Positions 44,340 through 52,083 of a stretch of 64,000 nucleotides of DNA are shown in pieces. Position 1 is the first letter of the stretch. Every line of letters begins with the position of its first letter. The notes under the pieces are model-generated. The model ran no database searches, was not told the DNA's origin, and saw only the letters and a list, made by a program, of their open reading frames with translations. The stretch is from an uncultured Flavobacteriales bacterium (GTDB lineage: Bacteria; Bacteroidota; Bacteroidia; Flavobacteriales; BACL11), in the NCBI GenBank assembly GCA_905478765.1, contig CAJQJY010000004.1, positions 62,001-126,000 of the forward strand. Direction: 5' to 3'. The position numbers and the translations under genes are program-made.

Positions 44340-44714
44340 ATGTTTGAATTTCCTAAAAATCAAAAACTTTGTAATGAAAAATCAATAGAAATATTGTTTG
44401 AAAATGGGAAATCTTTATCTGAAAAACCATTCAGAATTATTTATAGTATTGATTATAATAATGAGGATGTTTTTCTTAAAGCTTTAATTGTTGTTCCTAA
44501 AAAAAGAGTTAGATTAGCTTCAGATAGAAATGTTATAAAAAGAAGGGTAAAAGAGGCTTATCGCCTTCAAAAAAGTGAATTAGAGCAATATTTAAAGAGC
44601 AATAATCATCAGTTAAATTTAGCAATTATTTACCAGAAGCACGAAATTTTGGATTATAAACTGATAGAAGAAAAAATAAAATTAATTTTAGACCGTTTAA
44701 AAGAAGAATTATGA
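44340..44714 (+). CDS. rnpA: Ribonuclease P protein component
   Basis: The 124-residue basic subunit that helps the RNase P RNA process tRNA 5' ends. The RNR-type motif appears as [22 protein letters not shown] (about 57-78), and the N-terminus has the usual aromatic/basic pattern ([11 protein letters not shown]). rpmH, its usual neighbour in many bacteria, is not adjacent. The stop overlaps the yidD ATG by 4 bases. Confidence 0.93.
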   Translation: MFEFPKNQKLCNEKSIEILFENGKSLSEKPFRIIYSIDYNNEDVFLKALIVVPKKRVRLASDRNVIKRRVKEAYRLQKSELEQYLKSNNHQLNLAIIYQKHEILDYKLIEEKIKLILDRLKEEL

Positions 44715-44932
44715 ATGTGATTTTTTCTTTTCTATTAAGAACAATTATAATTGTATATCAAAAAGTTCTTTCTCCATTATTATCCCCAAGATGTAGATAT
44801 ACGCCAACTTGTTCGCAATACGGGATAGAAGCAATTACAAAATATGGAGCTTGGAAAGGTGGAAAATTAACAATAAAAAGAATTTTTAGTTGCCACCCTT
44901 GGGGGGGGCAGGGACATGACCCTGTTACATAA
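44711..44932 (+). CDS. yidD: Membrane protein insertion efficiency factor YidD
   Basis: 73 residues with the diagnostic [10 protein letters not shown] and [13 protein letters not shown] motifs. YidD assists YidC-dependent membrane insertion. The ATG overlaps rnpA by 4 bases, a near-universal arrangement. yidC is not next to it. The peptidase gene ctpA begins 11 bases later. Confidence 0.95.
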   Translation: MNVIFSFLLRTIIIVYQKVLSPLLSPRCRYTPTCSQYGIEAITKYGAWKGGKLTIKRIFSCHPWGGQGHDPVT

Positions 44933-44943
44933 AAAAGATAAAT

Positions 44944-46590
44944 ATGAAGAAAAAATTTAAATTAATAATTTTAGCGATATCCCTAGCCATTACCTCTGTT
45001 GTTTCGGTAGGTTTTGTAGATAATTATTTTGAGGTTGCTAAGAATCTTGACATATTCACAACATTATATAAAGAGTTAAATACTTTTTATGTTGACGAAA
45101 CTGACCCAGGAGATTTGATGAAAAAAGGAATTAAAGCAATGCTTAAATCGCTGGACCCGTACACCACTTACATCCCAGAATCTGATATTGAAGATTTTAG
45201 GTTTATGACAACTGGACAATATGGAGGAATTGGCGCTATGATTACAAAAAGAGACGATTATGTTTATATTTCTGAACCCTACGAGGGCTTTCCTGCCCAA
45301 AAAGCTGGACTTATGGCTGGAGATAAAATTCTTGAAATAAATGGGAAATCAGCAAGAAGAAAAAGTACTGAAGAAGTTAGTAAAGTTTTAAAAGGTCAAC
45401 CCAATACAGCTGTTACTCTTTTGATTGAAAGAAAAAATAAAACAAAACCATTTGAAGTAAGTTTTGATAGAGAACAGGTTTCTGTTGCAAGTATTCCTTA
45501 TTCAGCTTTTATTGATGATGGAATAGCATATATTAGACTCAGAAGTTTTACACGAAATTGTGCTAATGATTTGAAAAATGAAATCAAGGAATTGAAGAGA
45601 GAGCAGGAGTTAAAAGGGTTAATATTAGACTTACGAAGTAATCCGGGTGGCTTGCTAAACGAATCAGTTGATATTGTAAATTTGTTTGTAGAAAAAGGCG
45701 AGGAAGTTGTTAGTACAAAGGGTAAAATAAAATCTTGGGAGAAATCTTATGTAGCTAATAAAACCCCATTAGACACTCAGGTTCCTTTGGTAGTTTTAAT
45801 CAATTCTTCATCAGCTTCAGCTTCTGAAATTGTATCTGGTGCTATCCAAGATTTAGATAGAGGAGTGGTAATTGGCCAAAGAAGTTATGGAAAAGGACTT
45901 GTACAGCAAACCCGAAAATTATCGTATAATTCACAGTTAAAGTTAACAGTTGCAAAGTATTATATTCCTAGTGGAAGGTGTATTCAAGCTTTAGATTATT
46001 CTAATAGAAATGATGATGGAAGTGTAGGGAAAGTTCCGGATTCATTAATGACTTCTTACGAAACTAGAAATGGTAGAGAAGTAAAAGATGGAGGAGGAAT
46101 TTTACCAGATATTATTATAGAACCTGTACAATATAGCATGATTATTCCATCTTTGTTAAGGGAGCGTTATTTCTTTGATTATGCAACTGATTATCGTTTT
46201 TCTCATGATTCAATCTCTGAAGACTTTATTTTTTCTGATTCTGATTTCTCCGACTTTTCATCTTATATTTCGGATAAAGAATATACTTATAAAACAGAAA
46301 CAGAAAAGTCTTTAGAAAAGTTAAAGAAGAAGGCTGAGGAAGAAGATTATTTTGATAATTTATCTTCTGAGTATGATATTTTATTTGCAAAAATGCAGGA
46401 GAATAAGAATAACGATTTGCAAAAAAGCAGAGAAGATATAAAAGAAATATTAACAGGAGAAATTATGAGTAGATATTTTTACCAGGTAGGTAGGATTAAA
46501 GCTGGACTTAACTTTGATATTGAAGTTGACAGGGCAATTCAAATTTTGAATGAAAATACTGAGTATAATAAAATATTAGGTAATGAATAG
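44944..46590 (+). CDS. ctpA: S41 family C-terminal processing peptidase
   Basis: 548 residues: an N-terminal signal or anchor (about 7-25), a helical N-terminal part, a PDZ domain (about 85-170, with Y-G-G-I-G-A and A-G-L-M-A-G-D-K-I), the peptidase S41 core and a charged C-terminal extension. The Ser-Lys dyad is Ser292 in S-S-S-A-S-A-S-E and Lys317 in R-S-Y-G-K-G-L-V-Q, 25 residues apart as in Prc/CtpA. It acts periplasmically on protein C-termini, with possible targets among envelope hydrolases. It follows yidD by 11 bases and overlaps the next gene by 8. Confidence 0.94.
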   Translation: MKKKFKLIILAISLAITSVVSVGFVDNYFEVAKNLDIFTTLYKELNTFYVDETDPGDLMKKGIKAMLKSLDPYTTYIPESDIEDFRFMTTGQYGGIGAMITKRDDYVYISEPYEGFPAQKAGLMAGDKILEINGKSARRKSTEEVSKVLKGQPNTAVTLLIERKNKTKPFEVSFDREQVSVASIPYSAFIDDGIAYIRLRSFTRNCANDLKNEIKELKREQELKGLILDLRSNPGGLLNESVDIVNLFVEKGEEVVSTKGKIKSWEKSYVANKTPLDTQVPLVVLINSSSASASEIVSGAIQDLDRGVVIGQRSYGKGLVQQTRKLSYNSQLKLTVAKYYIPSGRCIQALDYSNRNDDGSVGKVPDSLMTSYETRNGREVKDGGGILPDIIIEPVQYSMIIPSLLRERYFFDYATDYRFSHDSISEDFIFSDSDFSDFSSYISDKEYTYKTETEKSLEKLKKKAEEEDYFDNLSSEYDILFAKMQENKNNDLQKSREDIKEILTGEIMSRYFYQVGRIKAGLNFDIEVDRAIQILNENTEYNKILGNE

Positions 46591-47767
46591 AGTAGTAAAT
46601 AAGACACAACAAGTTTTATTTATTTTATTAGGAATTACTACTGCAACTTCTATAGCAATTACAAATTTAGTCATTGGCTTATTAGCATTATGCTGGATTA
46701 TTGAGGGAGATTTTAAGAATAAATTTAAAACTATAAAAGCATCAAAATGGATGTTATCTATTTTTGCTATGATTGCCTTGTATGTATTAGGGATGTTATG
46801 GGGAGACATTCATCAAAATGCTGAGTGGCAATTTCAAAGATTAGCCCTTTTATTAGTATTCCCAATTTTATCAACTATTGCTCTTAGTCAACTTACGATT
46901 ACAAGAAGCGTTATGGCTTTTCTAGGGACAGCCTTTATTTCTGCTTTAGCTTCAATTTTGATTAATAACAATATTATTCAACCTTTAGGTGAGTATTTAA
47001 GTTTCATTCAAGTTTCTTGGAGGAATGCGGCTTTCATTACTTATAATTATCATAATGTGATTTTAGCTTTATCGGTTATACTTTCATTGTTTATTCTGAT
47101 AGAGAAGAAAACAAAATATAATTATATATTAATTATATTTATTTTAGTTTATGCATTAAGTATTTTTACTGAAAGAGGTAGAGCAGGGCAAGTGATATTT
47201 AATTTATCATCACTGTTTTATATTATATATTATAATCGAAAACACTTCCTTAGATTAATCGCGTTTATTATTTTGCTTTTTTCTTTTCAATTTATTATTT
47301 ATAAAACAACTAAAGTTTACAAGAATAGATTTGATGCTGTTTCTCATATAATTGTAAATCAAGGTGATAGAGGGGAGGGAAAAAAAGAAGATATACGTTA
47401 TGTTTTTATTAAGGAATCTCTAACAAGAATATTAGAGAAGCCGCTTATGGGTTACGGCACTGGTAGTTTTGGAACAATTTTTGGAAATGAAGTTAAAAGT
47501 GGGCATTATTTTGACAAGCAGACCACCCCCCATAATCAATATTTATATGTTTGGTTTGAGCTAGGAATTTTAGGATTGATATTACTTCTATTAATCTTTT
47601 ATCATCAAATTAAAGAGTTGTTCAAAAAAAAAGATGGAATTTTTAGGGTTTTATTACCTCTTTCTTTCATGTTTTTGATGCTTGTTGACTCGTACTTGTT
47701 TATTTTTATACTTACTATTGTGTATATTTTCCTGTTTACAATTTATAGTCGTTACGAATCAGAATAA
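46583..47767 (+). CDS. O-antigen ligase/polymerase-like (Wzy_C) membrane protein
   Basis: 394 residues with about ten to twelve membrane helices and a large periplasmic loop (about 245-310). The loop holds the O-antigen-ligase-like pattern: R-x5-K-E-S-L, then G-Y-G-T-G-S-F and H-N-Q-Y-L-Y-V-W-F-E-L-G. Such proteins ligate or polymerise surface glycans. Whether this is WaaL-like or Wzy-like cannot be decided. No other glycan genes are nearby. The ATG overlaps the ctpA stop by 8 bases and the 3' end overlaps convergent alr by 16. Confidence 0.82.
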   Translation: MNRVVNKTQQVLFILLGITTATSIAITNLVIGLLALCWIIEGDFKNKFKTIKASKWMLSIFAMIALYVLGMLWGDIHQNAEWQFQRLALLLVFPILSTIALSQLTITRSVMAFLGTAFISALASILINNNIIQPLGEYLSFIQVSWRNAAFITYNYHNVILALSVILSLFILIEKKTKYNYILIIFILVYALSIFTERGRAGQVIFNLSSLFYIIYYNRKHFLRLIAFIILLFSFQFIIYKTTKVYKNRFDAVSHIIVNQGDRGEGKKEDIRYVFIKESLTRILEKPLMGYGTGSFGTIFGNEVKSGHYFDKQTTPHNQYLYVWFELGILGLILLLLIFYHQIKELFKKKDGIFRVLLPLSFMFLMLVDSYLFIFILTIVYIFLFTIYSRYESE

Positions 47768-48831
47768 ACTCTCTTAATTCTTCTATTTAAAGTAGAATAA
47801 ATCTCATAAGGAATTGTATTTATCCTTTTCGCAATTTTGTTAACAGACAAATTATTTCCAAATATTTCTACTGTTTCTCCTTCCTGTATATTAAGATTTG
47901 AAGTATTAACAGCAAAACTATCCATACTAATATTACCGATAATCTTGCATTCTTTTTTATTAATGTAAACACTACCAATACTACTAAATTTTCGGTTTAA
48001 ACCATCAGCATATCCAATAGGAATTATTGCTATTTTCATATTTTTAGGTGCAACAAAAGAAGGGTCATAGCCAACGGATTCTCCTTTTTCTACATTTCTA
48101 ATTTGAGTAACAACACTTGATAGCCGACTGATTTGCTTCAAATTTTTATTAGTTGATGATCCATATAAACCAATTCCTAATCGGACTATATCCATTTGCT
48201 GATTTACAAAGTTTAAAACACCGTTAGAATTTAAAATATGTTTGTCAATTTTAGCGCCATAAATGATTTCAAAATTCTTAGAGATTGTTTTGAATTTAGC
48301 AATTTGATTAAGAGTGAATTCTGATTTTTCTTCTTTATCTGATGCTGCTAAATGTGAGCAAATTGAGAGTAATCTTAAATGATAATTATTTTTTATCTTT
48401 TTAACTACATTAGCTGTTTCTTCAGCATCAAAACCATATCTATTCATTCCAGAATTGAATTTGATATGAATGTTTATTTTTTTCTTATGAGATGTGTATA
48501 AATCAAGTAATCTTTGATTGTAAATTACAATATCAAGATTATATTTAATTATTTCTTCATAGCTTTTTAAACCAGGATTAGCAACAATAATTTTCGATTT
48601 AATGCCAGCTTTCCTTAAAGAAATTCCTTCTTCAAAATCACTAACCCAAAGTGCGTAAGCACCTAATTTTTCTAATCTCTTTGAAATTTCAACATCACCA
48701 TGTCCATAAGCGAAAGCCTTTACGACACCAATAATTTTCGTGTTTTTTTTAAGCGTACTTTTTAAAAAATTAAAATTATGCTCTAATTTATTTAAATCAA
48801 TGTGTAATATAGTCTCGTTAGAAAATTCCAA
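47752..48831 (-). CDS. alr: Alanine racemase
   Basis: PLP enzyme interconverting L- and D-Ala for peptidoglycan. The likely start is the TTG at 48831 (359 residues, normal for Alr), right after the tdk stop (48833). Translation from a more upstream in-frame codon would run 120 bases through tdk in another frame. Motifs: the PLP lysine in V-V-K-A-F-A-Y-G-H-G (Phe replaces the usual Asn), and the catalytic Tyr region (G-Y-D-P-S-F, then I-P-I-G-Y-A-D-G-L-N-R). It is almost certainly co-transcribed with tdk. Its 3' end overlaps the O-antigen-ligase-like gene by 16 bases. Confidence 0.94.
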   Translation of the reverse strand: MEFSNETILHIDLNKLEHNFNFLKSTLKKNTKIIGVVKAFAYGHGDVEISKRLEKLGAYALWVSDFEEGISLRKAGIKSKIIVANPGLKSYEEIIKYNLDIVIYNQRLLDLYTSHKKKINIHIKFNSGMNRYGFDAEETANVVKKIKNNYHLRLLSICSHLAASDKEEKSEFTLNQIAKFKTISKNFEIIYGAKIDKHILNSNGVLNFVNQQMDIVRLGIGLYGSSTNKNLKQISRLSSVVTQIRNVEKGESVGYDPSFVAPKNMKIAIIPIGYADGLNRKFSSIGSVYINKKECKIIGNISMDSFAVNTSNLNIQEGETVEIFGNNLSVNKIAKRINTIPYEIYSTLNRRIKRVYSDS

Positions 48832-48832
48832 A

Positions 48833-49405
48833 TTATTTTTGTTGTGAAAAACAGTTTCTACATAATGGCTTGTATTCTTCTTTTTCTCCAATTTCCACCA
48901 ATGCTTTACTCTTTGTAAGCCTAAATGAATGATTAGCAATAGAACCACAATCAATGCAAATTGCGTGTACTTTTGTTACATGTTCTGCTACTGCTAAAAT
49001 TTGCGGCATAACCCCAAATGGATTTCCTAAAAAATCCATATCGAGCCCAGCTATAATCACTCTTTTTCCATCATCAGCTAATTTATTACAAACAGCTAAT
49101 AACTCATTGTCAAAAAACTGAGCCTCATCAATAGCAACTACATCCATTTCAGTTACCATATTTAAAATATCAATTGGATTTTGGATAGGATTTGAGGTAA
49201 TAGTATTTGAATCATGAGAAACTACTTTACCCTCATCATATCTCACATCAACTTGAGGTTTAAAAACTGCAATTTTAAGCTTTGCAAATTCGGCTCTTTT
49301 TAATCTTCTTAGTAGTTCTTCTGTTTTACCAGAAAACATTGATCCACAAATCACTTCAATACTCCCTTTTTGCATTGGGTGGTTTATTTGTGATTCTAAA
49401 AACAT
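48833..49405 (-). CDS. tdk: Thymidine kinase (type II)
   Basis: A 190-residue enzyme phosphorylating thymidine for dTMP salvage. The P-loop is G-S-M-F-S-G-K-T (about 21-28), the catalytic Glu94 sits in A-I-D-E-A-Q-F-F, and the zinc cysteines are C150/C153 and C182/C185. A lasso loop with the usual aromatic residues follows. First gene of a two-gene transcript with alr. Confidence 0.96.
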   Translation of the reverse strand: MFLESQINHPMQKGSIEVICGSMFSGKTEELLRRLKRAEFAKLKIAVFKPQVDVRYDEGKVVSHDSNTITSNPIQNPIDILNMVTEMDVVAIDEAQFFDNELLAVCNKLADDGKRVIIAGLDMDFLGNPFGVMPQILAVAEHVTKVHAICIDCGSIANHSFRLTKSKALVEIGEKEEYKPLCRNCFSQQK

Positions 49406-49424
49406 TTGTGCGAATTTCTTTTAT

Positions 49425-49432
49425 TAGTTTTG
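49425..49432 (+). promoter_or_regulatory. TAnnTTTG -7 box for the DUF2279 operon, face to face with the tdk box
   Basis: TAGTTTTG on the plus strand, 33 bases before ATG 49466. It is separated by only 4 bases (ctaa) from the minus-strand box at 49437-49444. The two start points would lie inside each other's box. Confidence 0.5.
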
Positions 49433-49436
49433 CTAA

Positions 49437-49444
49437 CAAAAGTA
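49437..49444 (-). promoter_or_regulatory. TAnnTTTG -7 box for tdk-alr
   Basis: TACTTTTG on the minus strand, 31 bases before the tdk ATG (49405). It forms a near-palindrome with the plus-strand box at 49425-49432. Confidence 0.5.
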
Positions 49445-49465
49445 TGAAAAGCAATTTCAATATTT

Positions 49466-50353
49466 ATGAATTTTAAAAGTTTGTTTTTAATAGGATTTTT
49501 AATTCTTTTTTGTAATAATATTCTTGCTCAAAATGATATCTTGAAAGTGAATAAAAAAAGAGTAGCTATTGTAAGTAGTAGTTTGTTTGCAGCACTTGGA
49601 GGTTCGTATTATTATATTCAAAATTCTTGGTGGGCTGATAAACAAACTTCTTTTCATTTTGATGATGGTGGTGACTTAACCTATGCTTTAAATGTTGATA
49701 AAGTTGGGCATTTTATTGGTGGCTTAGAAGCTGCTGATATTTTTTCATCTTCAATGAAATGGGCGGGGATGAACGAAAAACAAGCACTTTGGTATGGAGG
49801 TTTTTTTGGTTCTGGCTTGCAACTTGCTATTGAAATGAAAGATGCCTATGCCCCTTATTGGGGGTTCAGTAAATGGGATTTAGTTTTAGGCTCTACTGGT
49901 GCTTTTTGGCCTGTTGCCCAATATTATAATGATGATTTGAAAGCAATAAATTTTAAATTTTCTTACTATAAGCGCTCCAATATTTACTGGGATTTGGACG
50001 CACAAAGAGGGAAACAGACTAATAAATGTGCTTGGCAAGATGATTATCCGAACCAAACTTATTGGGTGACTTTTGATGTGGATCATTTCACTGAAAATTG
50101 TTATTGGCCAGAATGGCTGAATATTGCTGTCGGTTTTGGAATTGATGATACTCAATATTTAGATGCAAATGGAACAAAAACTGGTGGGAAAAATGAGTGG
50201 TATGTTGCTTTTGATTATGATATTCCTAAAATGCTCAAAAGATGGAATTCCCCTACTGGAATAAAAGTTAAGCATTGGCTAAATTATTTTCATCTTCCTG
50301 CTCCAACGATAAGAATCAGCCCAAAACTAGAATTTTATCCATTATTCCTTTAA
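49466..50353 (+). CDS. DUF2279 (YfiM-like) secreted or outer-membrane protein
   Basis: 295 residues: signal peptide (about 1-19, NILAQ), then the DUF2279 domain with D-K-V-G-H-F-I-G-G-L-E-A-A (about 71-83), W-Y-G-G-F-F-G-S-G and E-M-K-D-A-Y-A-P-Y-W-G-F-S-K-W-D. The C-terminal half is rich in aromatic residues and alternating beta strands, consistent with an outer-membrane barrel. No known enzymatic role. A 10-codon frame at 49444-49476 overlaps the start but has no support. It is separated by 9 bases from rsmI. Confidence 0.78.
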   Translation: MNFKSLFLIGFLILFCNNILAQNDILKVNKKRVAIVSSSLFAALGGSYYYIQNSWWADKQTSFHFDDGGDLTYALNVDKVGHFIGGLEAADIFSSSMKWAGMNEKQALWYGGFFGSGLQLAIEMKDAYAPYWGFSKWDLVLGSTGAFWPVAQYYNDDLKAINFKFSYYKRSNIYWDLDAQRGKQTNKCAWQDDYPNQTYWVTFDVDHFTENCYWPEWLNIAVGFGIDDTQYLDANGTKTGGKNEWYVAFDYDIPKMLKRWNSPTGIKVKHWLNYFHLPAPTIRISPKLEFYPLFL

Positions 50354-50358
50354 TTTTG
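50351..50358 (+). promoter_or_regulatory. TAnnTTTG box overlapping the DUF2279 stop, 4 bases before rsmI
   Basis: TAATTTTG begins with the TAA stop of DUF2279 and is followed by tcat and ATG 50363, the same 4-base spacing as other boxes here. It could give rsmI-aroG/CM-recJ an independent leaderless transcript. Confidence 0.4.
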
Positions 50359-50362
50359 TCAT

Positions 50363-51031
50363 ATGTCAAAGTTGTATTTAATACCAACGCCAATAGGAAA
50401 CTTAGAGGATATAACCTTAAGAGCTTTGCGTATTTTAAAGGAAGTAAATATTGTACTTGCTGAGGATACTAGAACTTCAAGAAAACTATTTTCACATTAT
50501 GATATTGATACAAATCTTGCGCCATTTCATATGCATAATGAGCATAAAGTTTTGCAAAAATGGATTGATAGCATTAAGTTAGGAGAAGCAATTGCACTAG
50601 TTTCTGATGCAGGAACTCCCGCTATATCAGACCCTGGTTTTTTATTGGTTCGTGAGTGTGTAAAAAACAATATTGAGGTAGATTGTTTGCCTGGAGCAAC
50701 AGCATTTGTCCCTGCTTTAGTGAATTCTGGGCTGCCTTCTGATAAATTTATATTTGAAGGATTTTTACCTCTTAAGAAAGGAAGAGCAACAAGATTAAAA
50801 TTACTTTCAGAGGAAGAAAGAACCATTGTTTTTTATGAATCTCCCCATAGGATTGTTAAAACACTTTCTCTTTTTTGTGAGTATTTCGGAGAGGATAGGA
50901 AAGTGTCTGTTTCAAGAGAAATATCAAAAATGTATGAAGAAACAAAAAGGGGTAGTGCAATAGAAGTAATGGAGTATTTTGAGCAGAAAAAACCAAAAGG
51001 GGAATTTGTAATTATTGTAAAGGGAAAATAA
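50363..51031 (+). CDS. rsmI: 16S rRNA (cytidine-1402-2'-O)-methyltransferase
   Basis: 222 residues of the tetrapyrrole-methylase fold. Motifs are Y-L-I-P-T-P-I-G-N-L-E-D-I-T-L-R-A, A-E-D-T-R-T-S, S-D-A-G-T-P-A-I-S-D-P-G (SAM site, about 82-93) and Y-E-S-P-H-R-I. It modifies C1402 of 16S rRNA with RsmH. Its stop shares one base with the next start. Confidence 0.96.
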   Translation: MSKLYLIPTPIGNLEDITLRALRILKEVNIVLAEDTRTSRKLFSHYDIDTNLAPFHMHNEHKVLQKWIDSIKLGEAIALVSDAGTPAISDPGFLLVRECVKNNIEVDCLPGATAFVPALVNSGLPSDKFIFEGFLPLKKGRATRLKLLSEEERTIVFYESPHRIVKTLSLFCEYFGEDRKVSVSREISKMYEETKRGSAIEVMEYFEQKKPKGEFVIIVKGK

Positions 51032-52083
51032 TGAAATTAAAGAAATTTATAGACAAAAAACCATTTGTAATTGCTGGGCCTTGTAGTGCAGAATCAGAAA
51101 AACAAATTTTGCAGATTGCAAAAGATATAAAGGGAACTGCAGATGTTTTTAGGGCTGGTGTTTGGAAGCCGAGAACAAAACCAAATTCTTTTGAAGGTAA
51201 TGGTAAAGACGCATTAAAATGGATGCAACAGGCTCAACTCCAAACGGGCATGAAGGTAGCGACAGAGGTAGCGACTGCTAAGCATGTTGAACTTTCTCTG
51301 GATGCTGGAATTGATATGCTTTGGATTGGAGCTAGAACCACTGTTAATCCTTTTTATGTACAGGAAATTGCAGATGCTTTAAAAGGAGTTGATATACCTG
51401 TTTTTGTAAAAAACCCTATTCACCCTGAAATTGGTCTTTGGCTTGGTGCTTTTGAGCGTTTAAATAAATCTGGAGTTACACAGCTTTCAGCAATTCACAG
51501 AGGCTTCTATAGTTATGAAAAGTTGGCATTTAGAAATGATCCTAAATGGGAGTTGCCTATAAAGTTAAGAGAAGAAGTTCGTGATCTGTCCATTGTCTGT
51601 GACCCTTCACATATTTCAGGAAAAGCTTCTTTAGTAGAGGATGTTTCACAAACAGCTATGGATTTAAATATGGATGGTTTGATGATAGAAACGCACAATA
51701 ACCCTAGCCAGGCATTAAGTGATGCGAATCAGCAGATATTACCAATTGATTTAGAAAATATACTCAATAATTTAATACTTAGAGATGCAAAATTACGTGA
51801 TGATGCATTTAAAAAAGAATTATTGACATATAGAAATCAGATAGATATTTTAGATACCAAAATCATTGATTTGCTTAATGATAGGAAAAATATTGTAGAA
51901 GAAATAGGGCATTTTAAGAATATAAACAAGTTAACTATCTTTCAGATTGAAAGATGGTTTGATATTTTAAAGAACAGAAAAGAGAATGCTAAAAATTTGG
52001 GTATAGACGAGCAAATGATTGCTGAACTTTTTGAGCTTATTCATAAGTACTCTATTTTAACGCAAACCAAAATAATGAGGTAA
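51031..52083 (+). CDS. Bifunctional DAHP synthase / chorismate mutase (type II)
   Basis: 350 residues. Residues about 1-250 form a KDO8P-synthase-type DAHP synthase: P-F-V-I-A-G-P-C-S-A-E-S at the start, R-A-G-V-W-K-P-R-T, then C-D-P-S-H-I-S-G. A chorismate mutase domain of about 90 residues follows (R-N-Q-I-D-I-L-D-T-K-I-I-D-L-L at about 269-283). Together they supply and branch the shikimate pathway toward Phe and Tyr. In related fusions the mutase domain senses prephenate and gives feedback control (family knowledge). One-base overlaps on both sides place it in an operon with rsmI and recJ. Confidence 0.94.
   Translation: MKLKKFIDKKPFVIAGPCSAESEKQILQIAKDIKGTADVFRAGVWKPRTKPNSFEGNGKDALKWMQQAQLQTGMKVATEVATAKHVELSLDAGIDMLWIGARTTVNPFYVQEIADALKGVDIPVFVKNPIHPEIGLWLGAFERLNKSGVTQLSAIHRGFYSYEKLAFRNDPKWELPIKLREEVRDLSIVCDPSHISGKASLVEDVSQTAMDLNMDGLMIETHNNPSQALSDANQQILPIDLENILNNLILRDAKLRDDAFKKELLTYRNQIDILDTKIIDLLNDRKNIVEEIGHFKNINKLTIFQIERWFDILKNRKENAKNLGIDEQMIAELFELIHKYSILTQTKIMR

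Noticed and set aside
49444..49476. A 10-codon open frame overlapping the DUF2279 start
   Set aside because: It could be a leader peptide, but nothing about its codons or position (it runs into the DUF2279 ATG) supports function.
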